Shown here: positions 26,865 through 36,421 of the stretch, in pieces
Layout of the letters: the number at the start of each line of letters is the position of its first letter
How positions within the stretch are numbered: position 1 is the stretch's first letter
Assembly (NCBI RefSeq): GCF_900116685.1
Contig: NZ_FPBL01000004.1
Coordinates: forward strand, 1-64,000
Direction of reading: 5' to 3'
From: Nitrosomonas eutropha
GTDB taxonomy: Bacteria; Pseudomonadota; Gammaproteobacteria; Burkholderiales; Nitrosomonadaceae
DNA: 64,000 nt
Notes under the pieces: generated by a model
What the model saw: only the letters and a program-made list of their open reading frames with translations
Database searches by the model: none
Told to the model about the DNA's origin: nothing
Program-made: the position numbers and the translations under genes

Positions 26865-28250
26865 ATGGCAAATAGTATTATGAATGTAGGCATTTCCGGG
26901 CTGCAGGCTGCACAAACTGCCTTACTAACGACCAGCCACAATATCAGCAATGCGACAACACCCGGTTATAACCGCCAGCAAGCTATTCAGAGTACGAATA
27001 CACCACTGCCGCACAGTAATGGGTTTATTGGTCGAGGCGTGCAGGTGTCAACCGTACAGCGTATCTACAATCAGTATCTGGTCAGTCAGTCGTTGCAGGC
27101 GCAGGGCCAGAGCAGTCAGTTAGATAGTCATTACAACGAGATCAAGCAGATCGATAATTTGTTGGCGGATACCACTTCCGGGCTGACGCCGGCGCTGCAC
27201 AATTTTTTTAATGCGGTACAGGATGTTGCCTCCAGCCCGACCTCGATCCCTTCTCGCCAGGCAATGTTGAGCAATGCTGAAGCGCTGGTTTCCCGCTTCC
27301 AGTCAATGGATCAGCGTTTATCAGAAATGAGAGAGGGAGTGAACAGCCAGATTGCCAGTAGCGTGAATGAGATCAATTCACTGGCGCAGCAGGTTGTGCG
27401 GCTGAATACCAATATCCAGGCAGTAGAAGGCTCAGCGAATGGTCAGCCGGCCAATGATCTGTATGATCAGCGCGATGCGCTCATCCGTGATCTCAGCAAA
27501 CTGGCCAATGTGGATGTCGTGCGTCAGAGTAATGGCCATTACAACGTCTTCATCGGTAATGGTCAGTCGCTGGTGGTCGGCACCAGTGCTATGGCACTCA
27601 AGGCGGTGCCCTCTTCAAGTGATCCACAACGTCTGGTAGTGGCAATGGATCAACAAGGTGGAGAAATAGTGCTGCCAGAACACCAGTTGCAGGGGGGTAG
27701 CCTGGGCGGATTGCTGGCTTTTCGCAGCGAAACACTGGATCCCATTCAAGATGGATTCAATCAACTGGCGCTGGGATTTGCCAATACGTTTAATGCTCAG
27801 CATATTCAGGGGAAGAATCTGTCGGGTGCACCGGGTGTAAATTTTTTTACGGTAACGGGCCCTGCTGCCGCCCGGAATATTCGAGTGGCAATCACTGATC
27901 CTGCCCTCATTGCTGCGGCAGATAGTGTTGGTGAGGTGGCTAATAACCGTAATGCTTTGCAGCTTGCCGAGTTGCAAACGAAAAATATGTTGCAAGGGGG
28001 AACAGTCTCCTATCAGTCGGCGTATTCAAGTCTGGTCAGCCTGGTGGGTAACAAAACCCGTGAACTGGAAGTGACCAGTCAGGCGCAGGAGAGTCTGCTT
28101 GCGCAGACAGATCAGGCCATACAGTCATTATCCGGGGTCAATCTGGAGGAAGAAGCCGCTAATCTGCTGCGTTATCAGCGGATGTTCCAGGCTTCCAGCA
28201 AGGTGATCGAAATCAGTAATTCGCTGTTTGATTCGTTGCTCAGAATCTGA
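26865..28250 (+). CDS. flgK: Hook-filament junction protein FlgK
   Basis: FlgK (HAP1) joins hook to filament. The 461-residue protein begins MANSIMNVGISGLQAAQTAL, has TSHNISNATTPGYNRQQ, the segment SQLDSHYNEIKQIDNLL, NDLYDQRDALIRDLSKLANV, and the C-terminal GVNLEEEAANLLRYQRMFQASSKVI. It is shorter than enteric FlgK (about 550), as many betaproteobacterial versions are. It is followed by flgL after 28 bp. Confidence 0.96.
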   Translation: MANSIMNVGISGLQAAQTALLTTSHNISNATTPGYNRQQAIQSTNTPLPHSNGFIGRGVQVSTVQRIYNQYLVSQSLQAQGQSSQLDSHYNEIKQIDNLLADTTSGLTPALHNFFNAVQDVASSPTSIPSRQAMLSNAEALVSRFQSMDQRLSEMREGVNSQIASSVNEINSLAQQVVRLNTNIQAVEGSANGQPANDLYDQRDALIRDLSKLANVDVVRQSNGHYNVFIGNGQSLVVGTSAMALKAVPSSSDPQRLVVAMDQQGGEIVLPEHQLQGGSLGGLLAFRSETLDPIQDGFNQLALGFANTFNAQHIQGKNLSGAPGVNFFTVTGPAAARNIRVAITDPALIAAADSVGEVANNRNALQLAELQTKNMLQGGTVSYQSAYSSLVSLVGNKTRELEVTSQAQESLLAQTDQAIQSLSGVNLEEEAANLLRYQRMFQASSKVIEISNSLFDSLLRI

Positions 28251-28278
28251 TCAATTTTTGACAGAAAAGGAATTTATC

Positions 28279-29184
28279 ATGCGCGTCAGTACCAATACCT
28301 TATATGACCAGGGAACAAGATCCATGCTGCAACAGCAAAGTTCATTGCTCAAGCTGCAGCAACAGCTTTCAAGCGGCAAGCGCATCATGACCCCATCGGA
28401 TGATCCGATCGGAGCGGCGCGCGCCCATGAGTTATCCCAATCACTGGCATTAAATACGCAATATGCTGATAACCGTTACCGGGCAATGGACAGCCTGCAG
28501 CAAGTGGATAGCACACTCGGCAGTGTTTCCAGCGTGATCCAGAGTGCCAGAACCATGGCAGTGGCGGCCGGTAATCCGGCATTTTCAGACAGTGAGCGCA
28601 AGATGATGGCCATTGAACTGCGCGGTCATTTCGGGCACTTGTTGGGGCTGGCAAATACCAAGGATGAACAGGGCAATTATCTATTCTCCGGCTTTAAGGG
28701 CAATACCCAACCGTTCGTCGAACAGTCTGCCGGCGTTGTGACGTATGAAGGTGATTCGGTGCAGCGTCTGATACAGGTTTCCGGTTCCCGTCAGCTTGAG
28801 GTGAGTGAAACGGGGAAGGATGTTTTTGGAGCGGATGGTTCGAATCTGTTTAACACTGTTGAAGATTTTATTGGCGCACTGGAAACGCCCGGTGGTGGCG
28901 CTACACTGAATAACGCAGTAAGTACCGCTTTGCAGGATCTCGATGTTGCATTGGATAATGTACTGACCAAACGGGCGGCAGTTGGATCACGGCTGCAGGA
29001 AGTCGATGCGCTGCAGCAGATTGGTGAGGATACTGCCGTTCAGTATCAACAATCACTCTCGCGCCTGCAGGATCTGGATTTTGCGCAAGCTATCTCTGAC
29101 CTGATGCGTCAGCAGGCTTCACTGGAAGCAGCACAAAAGACTTTTACGCGCGTTTCCGGGCTGTCACTGTTTAATATGATTTAG
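28279..29184 (+). CDS. flgL: Hook-filament junction protein FlgL
   Basis: FlgL (HAP3) is the second junction protein. From the ATG at 28279, with AAAAGGAAT upstream, it has 301 residues: MRVSTNTLYDQGTRSMLQQQ, LQQQLSSGKRIMTPSDDPIGAARAHELSQS-type flagellin N-terminal motif, NYLFSGFKGNTQPF, and the C-terminal LMRQQASLEAAQKTFTRVSG. An upstream in-frame TTG inside flgK is not favoured. It ends the flagellar block. Confidence 0.94.
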   Translation: MRVSTNTLYDQGTRSMLQQQSSLLKLQQQLSSGKRIMTPSDDPIGAARAHELSQSLALNTQYADNRYRAMDSLQQVDSTLGSVSSVIQSARTMAVAAGNPAFSDSERKMMAIELRGHFGHLLGLANTKDEQGNYLFSGFKGNTQPFVEQSAGVVTYEGDSVQRLIQVSGSRQLEVSETGKDVFGADGSNLFNTVEDFIGALETPGGGATLNNAVSTALQDLDVALDNVLTKRAAVGSRLQEVDALQQIGEDTAVQYQQSLSRLQDLDFAQAISDLMRQQASLEAAQKTFTRVSGLSLFNMI

Positions 29185-29261
29185 CCTGTTTCACTTACCC
29201 GTGTTCAGCAGATTGCCGGTATTCAGGTAAACTCGTGACGATCTGCTTTTTGGGGAATGAT

Positions 29262-29807
29262 ATGAACCGGGAAGAATTATATTTGAAGATTGCAGAACTG
29301 CATCTCAAGCGTGTAGAAGTACTGCAAACGGTTGAATGGAGACTCACATTAAGCATCTGGACATTTGTAGCGGGTGTTGCGATGGTGAGTCTGGCCAATG
29401 CCGATAAAGTGAAGCAGGCAGCTGTAGCTATGGGAAGCTTTCTCGGACCTCTTGTCATATTGTTTCTGATCAGTGCCATTTATGGGGTGCTCTGGTACTC
29501 GTATACCATCAGATTTTGCAAGAAGAATTACAACAGCCTCGTAACGGAACGTAACCGTTATCAGCGCATGCAGAATGAAGCGATAAAACTCGTTTTGAAA
29601 GCCAAGTCCAGGGATTTTCTGATCAAAGCTGAAGCCGAAGACAAACAGATTTCTGAAACAGATTTTCAGGAACCATCCTTTGAGCATCTTGCGGGTGATG
29701 GTTTTAAAAAATCAGGTATATGGCAGTTCAAAGCGGTTGTGACAGCGACATTGATGTTGTTTTCATGGCTGCTTATTGCAATGATTGTTGTTCCTGCTAT
29801 CCAGTAA
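29262..29807 (+). CDS. Three-helix membrane protein of unknown function
   Basis: I do not recognise the family. From the ATG at 29262 (GGGGAA five bases upstream) it has 181 residues: an N-terminal helix MNREELYLKIAELHLKRVE, two adjacent membrane segments (about 27-46 and 57-78), a charged coiled-coil-like cytoplasmic stretch of about 70 residues, and a third membrane segment near the C-terminus. It converges with the ARMT1-like gene, overlapping it by 11 bp. A membrane effector of the SLATT type is possible from the layout, but no partner genes are present. Confidence 0.6.
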   Translation: MNREELYLKIAELHLKRVEVLQTVEWRLTLSIWTFVAGVAMVSLANADKVKQAAVAMGSFLGPLVILFLISAIYGVLWYSYTIRFCKKNYNSLVTERNRYQRMQNEAIKLVLKAKSRDFLIKAEAEDKQISETDFQEPSFEHLAGDGFKKSGIWQFKAVVTATLMLFSWLLIAMIVVPAIQ

Positions 29808-30927
29808 AAACCTGAATGATGCCGTAGCGGCCACAGGTGAGCCAGTCTGGTTGAAGCGTGGTGGTTTTAGCGGCAACTTCAGGGGTGAGGCTAGCCAGTA
29901 CTTCTGATTTGAGTGTGCGTAAAAACAGGGCTGATCGGCCAAAACGCTGCAAAAAATAATCTTTTTCTGTAGTGTGCGGCCAGCGTCGATCACCAGCAAA
30001 ATAGCGGTAATTCAAATCTCCCTTGAAAATAACCAGTTCTGTATTCTCAAAAGTTTCGCAGGTAAGTGTTTCATCCGCATAAAAACTGGCAGGTAATCCC
30101 AATGCAGGACTGGTGCGCAGTGTCAGCTGATTTTGACGTAACAACTGCGTAATATCTTCTCCCAGTTTGCGTGCCGCCGGAACAGATGAAATTCTCAGTT
30201 TTTCAATCAGATTTTCCATATTGATCATGGTCATGTCCGAAACAAACATTGGATAGGGTCTGACATGCGCAACGATGTGTGAGCAGTAGCTGCTGATCCT
30301 GCGAATCAGCAGCAAGTCTGTCAGTACATCCATTCCGGCATTATCAAACACCAGATCAATCCGCTGCATTCCGGAAACAATTAACTTTGTTGCCGTCTCA
30401 CTCTCATCCACCAGCAGCGAAACCTGATCAATTTCTGGAATGATGTGTTGACTGAGATCCGCTGTGTTGCCAATGACTGACCAGTGCAGCAGCTTGCGGA
30501 TATCACAGTCGGGATCACAATATTCAGCCAGCGTGGCAAGCGATTCGATAGCCTGTAAGTTGGCCGCTTCCTTAGCTGGCTGGAAAGGATCAACCGGTGT
30601 GGCCGTGCTATAACCGAAAGCCAGCAAAATTCGTGCGTAGAAATAGAGCTCAACGGTAAGAAACGGCATGTTTGCCCAGCGCCGCCCGCTATACGGCTTG
30701 ATTACCTGATCAAGTGTGCCAAAAATTACCGGCGGCAAGGGGGTGATTTTTCCTTCTCGCATCTCTGTTGCCAATTGCTGTAAAGCATGTGCAACGGATG
30801 TGTCAGCGTTATCTATAAGCTTGCCAAGAATGACAGGTAAGCGCTTTTCCAGTGAAAAGGCAGCGAAGGAGCCGGGTTCTTCAGTAGTCAGGCGAGGGGG
30901 CGGCAGAATTGACTGATGAGAGGGCAT
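29797..30927 (-). CDS. ARMT1-like damage-control phosphatase (DUF89)
   Basis: The DUF89/ARMT1 family comprises metal-dependent phosphatases that hydrolyse damaged or surplus sugar phosphates. From the ATG at 30927 (376 residues) the signature is visible: LVFDNAGMDVLTDLLLIRR, where the Asp and Asn bind metal, the MFVSDMT segment, VIFKGDLNYRYFAGDRRW, and FLRTLKSEVLA. Bacterial members with the KGDLNYR motif fall with the ARMT1 branch. The protein is named from motif evidence only. A longer reading frame upstream adds a Cys/Pro-rich stretch not expected for the family. Confidence 0.75.
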   Translation of the reverse strand: MPSHQSILPPPRLTTEEPGSFAAFSLEKRLPVILGKLIDNADTSVAHALQQLATEMREGKITPLPPVIFGTLDQVIKPYSGRRWANMPFLTVELYFYARILLAFGYSTATPVDPFQPAKEAANLQAIESLATLAEYCDPDCDIRKLLHWSVIGNTADLSQHIIPEIDQVSLLVDESETATKLIVSGMQRIDLVFDNAGMDVLTDLLLIRRISSYCSHIVAHVRPYPMFVSDMTMINMENLIEKLRISSVPAARKLGEDITQLLRQNQLTLRTSPALGLPASFYADETLTCETFENTELVIFKGDLNYRYFAGDRRWPHTTEKDYFLQRFGRSALFLRTLKSEVLASLTPEVAAKTTTLQPDWLTCGRYGIIQVFTG

Positions 30928-31035
30928 GAGTGGTATTCTTGAATCTTGTGACTGAATTGGACATTGTACCGGGAGGGTTGCAGAACAGCTATTTCCCGCA
31001 GACGGGATGTATGGGGCGTAACAGGAGAGATGAAT

Positions 31036-31560
31036 ATGAGATGGTGGATAAAGAGGCACGACAGACTGTTGTGGGTACTTGTCATACTGATCGTTTTTCC
31101 TGGCACAAGTTTTTCTGAACCTGGTTTCGATCGACCATCACTTCACAGCAGGCAATCCCTGATTCTTCCGGAAATCTGGGTGGGGGGTGGTTTGTCATAT
31201 TTCCCTTTTTATATGCAACCGCTTCCGATCTACCCGGATGTGCAATGGTTGTATCCTTGTTTTCCTTTTGCCAGTTGCATGGCATTGCAACAGTACCGGA
31301 GTGATGAAAGACGTAAGAAACGATCACAACCCAAACCAGTATTTAGACAAGGAGCGTCTCCGGCGGATGAGGCCATGGAAGCCTGGCGAGCGGGATTGCG
31401 TCCGGCGACAGAGCCGTTTCGTACTGACGAGCAGTTAATTGTGCCGGCATTCCGGGGGCACAGCCTGATCCGGCTGGAATATCAGAAGGCTGGCAGCCTT
31501 CTCCCCGAATTTTCAGCCAATGAGCGGAATGAGAATGCTGAGCACGATGAAAATGAGTGA
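31036..31560 (+). CDS. Exported protein of unknown function
   Basis: From the ATG at 31036, eight bases after AGGAG, the 174-residue protein has a basic N-terminus and hydrophobic signal (LLWVLVILIVFPGTSFS), so it is exported. The mature part has a Tyr/Pro/Trp-rich patch (YFPFYMQPLPIYPDVQWLYP) and then charged, low-complexity sequence with a PADEAMEAWRAGL helix. I do not recognise it. The stop overlaps the start of the GNAT gene, so the pair is translationally linked. The ATG at 31030 is an alternative start. Confidence 0.6.
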   Translation: MRWWIKRHDRLLWVLVILIVFPGTSFSEPGFDRPSLHSRQSLILPEIWVGGGLSYFPFYMQPLPIYPDVQWLYPCFPFASCMALQQYRSDERRKKRSQPKPVFRQGASPADEAMEAWRAGLRPATEPFRTDEQLIVPAFRGHSLIRLEYQKAGSLLPEFSANERNENAEHDENE

Positions 31561-32128
31561 CCAGATGAACAGTAAAATCCGGATACGAACCTGCTCATCT
31601 GGTGATGAAGCAGTACTGGCACTGATTGGCCAGGCGACATTTCTCGAAGCGTTTGCGGGCGTTCTGGATGGACAAAATATTCTTGCGCATTGTGCCAGCG
31701 CCCATTCTGTTGAATGTTATCGCAGCTGGTTGGCCGACAGCCGCTATCAACTCTGGCTGGCTGAAATCAGCCCGGGTCACGCCCCCGTTGGCTACATGGC
31801 TGTCGCACCATCGCCGCTTCTGCTGTCGGACAATTCTTCGCGTGATCTTGAGTTGAAACGAATTTATGTCTTCAGCAAATTTCAGGGGCAGGGCCTTGGC
31901 AAAAGGCTGTTACAGGAAGCCATTGCTGAATCGCGCGCTCGCCTGGCAGAGCGGTTGTTACTCGGTGTGTATGAACATAACGATGCCGCTATCGGGTTTT
32001 ATACCCGCATGGGGTTCCGCAAGGTAGGGACGCGTAAATTCAACATGGGCGGGCTGGAATGTGATGATTATATTATGGGGCTAACAGTAGCTGCTTCCGA
32101 ATCTATTCATTCGGAAAATATATTGTAA
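31553..32128 (+). CDS. GNAT family N-acetyltransferase
   Basis: The 191-residue protein (ATG at 31553, alternative 31565) has the GNAT fold: an acceptor-side region RIRTCSSGDEAVLALIGQA, the strand LKRIYVFSKFQGQGLGKRLLQEA containing the acetyl-CoA loop Q-x-x-G-x-G-K, and YEHNDAAIGFYTRMGFRKVGT. It resembles acetyltransferases of the TtcA or YjaB-like spermidine/protein class, but the substrate cannot be predicted. The start overlaps the stop of the preceding exported-protein gene. Confidence 0.85.
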   Translation: MSDQMNSKIRIRTCSSGDEAVLALIGQATFLEAFAGVLDGQNILAHCASAHSVECYRSWLADSRYQLWLAEISPGHAPVGYMAVAPSPLLLSDNSSRDLELKRIYVFSKFQGQGLGKRLLQEAIAESRARLAERLLLGVYEHNDAAIGFYTRMGFRKVGTRKFNMGGLECDDYIMGLTVAASESIHSENIL

Positions 32129-32203
32129 ACTGCCCATTAGCATTACGTGTATTCATCTTTCATAAAAATAATCGTGTAATCAATCTGAATGGATAACAAT
32201 AAT

Positions 32204-32476
32204 ATGGCCAGAAATGTGAACTGTATCAAACTCGGGTGTGAAGCAGAGGGGCTGGATTTTCCACCTTACCCCGGGGAATTGGGCAAACGGATTTTTGAAA
32301 ATGTCTCCAGGGAAGCATGGGGGCAATGGATCAAACACCAGACGATGCTGGTGAATGAAATGCGGCTGAGCATGGCAGATATCAAGGCGCGCAAATATCT
32401 CGCCACCCAGATGGAAGCCTATTTCTTTGGTGAAGGGGCTGAGCAGCCGGTTGGCTACGTTCCTCCCGAGAAATAA
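32204..32476 (+). CDS. yggX: YggX family Fe(II)-trafficking / oxidative damage protection protein
   Basis: YggX proteins protect iron-sulfur clusters and link iron handling to oxidative stress. From the ATG at 32204 it has 90 residues, the normal size, with [20 protein letters not shown] containing the conserved Cys, [19 protein letters not shown], and [10 protein letters not shown] near the end. The in-frame ATG at 32189 adds five residues. It stands alone upstream of ppk. Confidence 0.94.
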   Translation: MARNVNCIKLGCEAEGLDFPPYPGELGKRIFENVSREAWGQWIKHQTMLVNEMRLSMADIKARKYLATQMEAYFFGEGAEQPVGYVPPEK

Positions 32477-32526
32477 ACTATTGCAACCGTCATCTATATT
32501 CCGGAAATATTGGACAGTGATTGATC

Positions 32527-34653
32527 GTGGTAAATAATGAACCGGACAAGGTATCGGCAATCAGGCCGGATATCCCGCTTGCCAAACAGTTTTTGAACCG
32601 CGAGCTTAGCCAGATCGAATTTAATCGCCGCGTGCTGGCTCAGGCGGAAAATGAAGCAATCCCGTTGCTGGAGCGTTTGCGCTTTATCTGTATTGTCAGC
32701 AGCAATCTTGATGAGTTCTTTGAAGTGCGCATTGCCGGGCTGAAAGAACAGATCAAGTTGGATTCCCCAGGTTTTGGTTCGGATGGCATGTCGCCGGGGC
32801 AGACGTTTGAGCGCGTATCCGGGCAGGTGCATGAACTGATTTCCCGGCAATATCAGTTGCTCAATGATGACGTTCTTCCCGCGCTGGCGGAGCAGGGCAT
32901 CTGTTTTTTGCGCCGTAATGTCTGGAGTGATAGCCAGCGTGAATGGATCCGGGATTTTTTCTTTCGTGAACTGATGCCGATGCTGACTCCCATCGGTCTT
33001 GATCCTTTACATCCTTTTCCGCGCGTGTTGAATAAAAGCCTGAATTTTGCGGTCGGACTGGAAGGAAAAGATGCATTTGGCCGTAACTCTGGTGTTGCAA
33101 TCGTACAGGCACCCCGTATCCTGCCGCGTCTGATACGGTTGCCGAAAGAAGTCAGTAGTTGTCCCTATAGTTTCGTGTTTTTGTCCTCCATTATTCACGC
33201 GCATGTCGGCGAACTTTTCGCCGGGATGCATGTCACGGGTTGTTACCAGTTCCGCGTTACCCGCGATAGTGATTTGTATGTGGATGAAGAAGAAATCAAG
33301 AATCTGCGGGTCGCATTGCAGGGCGAGTTATCGCAGCGCCATCTGGGGGATGCAGTCAGGCTCGAGGTAGCAGATAACTGCTCACAGCAAATGGCGGAAT
33401 TTCTGCTGGAACAGTTTGCACTCAAAAATGAGGATTTGTTTCAGGTAAACGGTCCGGTCAATCTGGCCAGGTTGATGCAGGTGTTTGATCTGATCGACCG
33501 GCCTGATCTCAAATTTCCACGCTTCGTTCCCGGTCTTCCTTTTTTGCCCCGGAAAAAGAAGGGGCATAATATTTTTGAGGTGATCAGTAAGGGCGATATC
33601 TTGTTGCACCATCCTTACCAGTCGTTTCAGCCGGTTGTTGAATTCATCCAGCAAGCCAGCGCTGATCCGGATGTGATGGCGATCAAGCAGACGGTTTATC
33701 GTACCGGATCAGATTCGACCTTGATGGAGGCGCTTGTAGCAGCCGCCAGTCTGGGCAAGGAAGTGACAGTAGTGGTGGAACTGCTCGCCCGCTTCGATGA
33801 AGAAGCCAATATCAACTGGGCTAAGCGGCTCGAAGAGGTGGGCGCGCACGTTATTTATGGTGTCTTTGGCCACAAAACACACTGCAAAATGGCCATGGTG
33901 GTGCGGCGTGAAGCAGGCCAGCTAAAGCGCTATGTACACCTGGGAACAGGCAATTATCATACGGGAACAGCACGGGTTTATACCGATTTCGGCTTGCTGA
34001 CCTGCCATGAAGAAATCTGTACTGATGTCAGCGAGGTGTTTTTGCAATTAACCGGGCTGGGCAAGGCAAGCAAGCTGCGACATCTCTGGCAGTCGCCTTT
34101 TAATTTGCATGGCCAGATTCTGAACAGCATCCAGCAGGAAGTAAAACATGCTACTGCAGGCAAGTCAGCTGCCATCATTGCCAAAATGAATGCCTTGCTG
34201 GAACCGGCTGTCATTCAGGCGTTGTATGCCGCTTCTGCAGCCGGGGTGAAAATTAATCTGATTGTACGAGGTGCCTGTGCATTACGCCCTGGTGTACCGG
34301 GGTTATCGGAGAATATCCGGGTGCGTTCCATTGTCGGGCGGTTTCTGGAGCATTCCCGTATTTTTTATTTTCTCAACGGTAAGCAGCACAACGTCTATCT
34401 GGCAAGCGCTGACTGGATGGGCCGGAATTTCTTCCGGCGCGTGGAAATTTGTTTCCCGGTACTTGACCCGCGATTGAAGAAGCGAGTGATCGTGGAAGGA
34501 TTAAAACCGTATCTGCGTGATAACGTGCAAGCCTGGGAAATGGATGGAGACGGGTATTACAAACGCAAATCAGCCAGAAGAAACAGCAGATTCAGTGCAC
34601 AGGAAGTTTTGCTTGAAAAGCTTGCAGCAGTTAAACAGGAGCCAATCGAATAA
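32527..34653 (+). CDS. ppk: Polyphosphate kinase 1
   Basis: PPK1 makes inorganic polyphosphate from ATP. The protein is about 708 residues (GTG at 32527; TTG at 32521 is also possible). N-terminal motifs are FLNRELSQIEFNRRVLAQAE and SNLDEFFEVRIAGL. The catalytic C-terminal half has two phospholipase D-like domains with DVMAIKQTVYRTGSDS, VVVELLARFDEEANINWAK, the phosphorylated His in VFGHKTHCKMAMV, YVHLGTGNYH and SADWMGRNFFRRVE. It converges with the decayed SulP gene 11 bp downstream. Confidence 0.96.
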   Translation: MVNNEPDKVSAIRPDIPLAKQFLNRELSQIEFNRRVLAQAENEAIPLLERLRFICIVSSNLDEFFEVRIAGLKEQIKLDSPGFGSDGMSPGQTFERVSGQVHELISRQYQLLNDDVLPALAEQGICFLRRNVWSDSQREWIRDFFFRELMPMLTPIGLDPLHPFPRVLNKSLNFAVGLEGKDAFGRNSGVAIVQAPRILPRLIRLPKEVSSCPYSFVFLSSIIHAHVGELFAGMHVTGCYQFRVTRDSDLYVDEEEIKNLRVALQGELSQRHLGDAVRLEVADNCSQQMAEFLLEQFALKNEDLFQVNGPVNLARLMQVFDLIDRPDLKFPRFVPGLPFLPRKKKGHNIFEVISKGDILLHHPYQSFQPVVEFIQQASADPDVMAIKQTVYRTGSDSTLMEALVAAASLGKEVTVVVELLARFDEEANINWAKRLEEVGAHVIYGVFGHKTHCKMAMVVRREAGQLKRYVHLGTGNYHTGTARVYTDFGLLTCHEEICTDVSEVFLQLTGLGKASKLRHLWQSPFNLHGQILNSIQQEVKHATAGKSAAIIAKMNALLEPAVIQALYAASAAGVKINLIVRGACALRPGVPGLSENIRVRSIVGRFLEHSRIFYFLNGKQHNVYLASADWMGRNFFRRVEICFPVLDPRLKKRVIVEGLKPYLRDNVQAWEMDGDGYYKRKSARRNSRFSAQEVLLEKLAAVKQEPIE

Positions 34654-34664
34654 TTTGCTGTACA

Positions 34665-36421
34665 CTACACTGGCGGGTGAGTGCTGTAATCTTTGACAAT
34701 CTCCTGGCCTATGCCGTCAAAACTTTCTGTGATTTCCTTTGCACGCAGCAATGCCGCTTCGACATGCGGCAGAGCATTTTCTCGTCCGATGCAAGTAATA
34801 AGGGATGAACGCTCCAGCAGCCGTGCCGGCTGATCACGCACGCTACACAATAGCAATGTTTTACCCGCTTGCTGCAGGCGTTCGGGCAGACTTTCCAGTG
34901 CATGCAGTCCTGTTGTGCAGGTGCAAAATCACAATGGGTGCAAACTGGGTAAGATCAGCAGTCTTTTCTATCAGTTTATCGGTCACGCCAAATAAAAACG
35001 GCCCATGAATGCGCAGTATTGAAACGTAAGGCGAGAGTCCTCTGTCTTGTAAACCGTGAGCACGTCCGCTCTGAATGTATTCAGGTTACCGTGTATACGG
35101 AGGTAGTTTGTGATACACGGTAGATGTACAGCAGCACAGCCAGCACGATTCCAACTGCAACTGCAACTGCAACTGCAACTGCAACTGCAACTGCAACTGC
35201 AACTGCAACTGCAACTGCAACTGTTAAGTCAGCCAGCACAGTCAGGCTGAACGTGGTGATCCATGCCGCCTGATCAGTTCTGGAAAGACGCATGATGACA
35301 CGGATTTCTTTCCATTCCCCCATGTTGTAGGCAACCACAAATAACACTGCTGCCAGTACTGCCAGTGGGATAAAACGTACCAGGGGCACTGCGACCAGCA
35401 AAATGAGTAACAGTGTCAGGGCATGGATAATGCCCGCGATCAGCGTTTTTGCGCCGGAGCGAATGTTTGTTGCCGTGCGTGCGATTGCACCAGTTGCAGG
35501 AATTCTGCCTGCCAAGGGTGTTGCCAGGTTTGCTACACCTTGAGCAATTAGCTCCGCATTAGAATTGTGTTTATCACCACTCATGCCATCAGCAACTACT
35601 GCTGAGAGCAGACCTTCTACTGCTGCCAGCAGCGCAACAGTCAGTGCAGAAGGCAGTAACGGTATGATCAGATCCGACTGAAAAGCGGGCGTCGCCAGTG
35701 TGGGCAAGCCAGTTGGGATGTCACCAAATTTGCTGCCAATGGTTTCAATCGGCAAGTTGAAAGCTGTAGCAAGAGCAGTGCTCAGAAACAGCGCCACAAT
35801 TAAACCGGGAATACGTTTATTAAGGTGTGGAAACAGCAAAATAACTGCAAGGGAGGCACTTGCCATCAGCACAGTCGGTAGATTAATGGTGTCGATATAG
35901 GCCCAAAGCATGGCAATGTGTTCTGCAAATTCGCTGGGAGCGTCGAGTGTTTCCAGTCCTAGAAAACCCTTGATTTGCGTCGAGGCAATCAGCAACGCAA
36001 TCCCGTTGGTAAAACCGATAATTACCGGGCGTGGAATGAACTTGACTGCTGTACCCAGGCCCGTTACTTCCATAATGACTAAAATTACGCCAGCCATCAT
36101 CGTAACCATCAATAAACCGGAGAAACCAAATTTGATGATAATGTCTGCAACAATCACCACAAACGCACCGGTTGGGCCGCCGATTTGAGTGCGCGAGCTA
36201 CCCAGTGCCAAGATAATGAAGCCAGCCATAACCGCTGTATAAATCCCAGACTGTGGCGTGGCGCCTGAAGTGATACCGAAGGCCATTACCAACGGTAGTG
36301 CGACCAGACCAACAGTTAATCCGGCAATCAGATCAGCCAGAAAATCCTGCCTGGAGTAGTTGCGCAGACATACAACAAGTTTCGGTAGCCACTTATTGCT
36401 ATTAGAAATGTGTTGGCTCAT
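34665..36421 (-). pseudogene. SulP family anion transporter, frameshifted in the STAS region
   Basis: The first 446 codons encode a SulP membrane domain (FLADLIAGLTVGLVALPLVMAFG, PTGAFVVI, RPVIIGFTNGIALLIA, GRIPATGAIARTATNIRSGAKT). The frame stops at TGA 35081-35083 just after VSQTTSVYTVT. Skipping one base restores PEYIQSGRAHGLQDRGLSPYVSILR, IHGPFLFGVTDKL and FAPIVILHL. A second lesion near 34911-34925 deletes the expected xNMTxxDxTG loop and shifts frame again, after which TGLHALESL, LLLCSVRDQPARLLERSSL and the STAS end run to TAG-side 34665. Two independent breaks make a full transporter impossible. The last helix also carries a (Val-Ala)n repeat. It follows an ArsR gene with a 4-bp overlap. 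Confidence 0.88.
35153..35223 (-). repeat. Hexanucleotide tandem repeat, about 12 copies, within sulP
   Basis: The unit AACTGC (plus strand) is repeated perfectly from 35153 to 35223, about 11.8 copies. On the coding strand this reads as alternating GTT and GCA codons, giving a Val-Ala run in the last membrane helix. Each unit adds two residues, so copy-number change alters helix length without shifting the frame. No sequence interruption is present, which points to recent slippage. Confidence 0.97.

Noticed and set aside
30964-31035. Longer N-terminus for the exported orphan protein
   Set aside because: The extra residues precede a clear ribosome-binding site and signal peptide at 31036.
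35153-35223. CRISPR-like array
   Set aside because: It is a pure 6-bp tandem repeat without spacers, inside a coding region.
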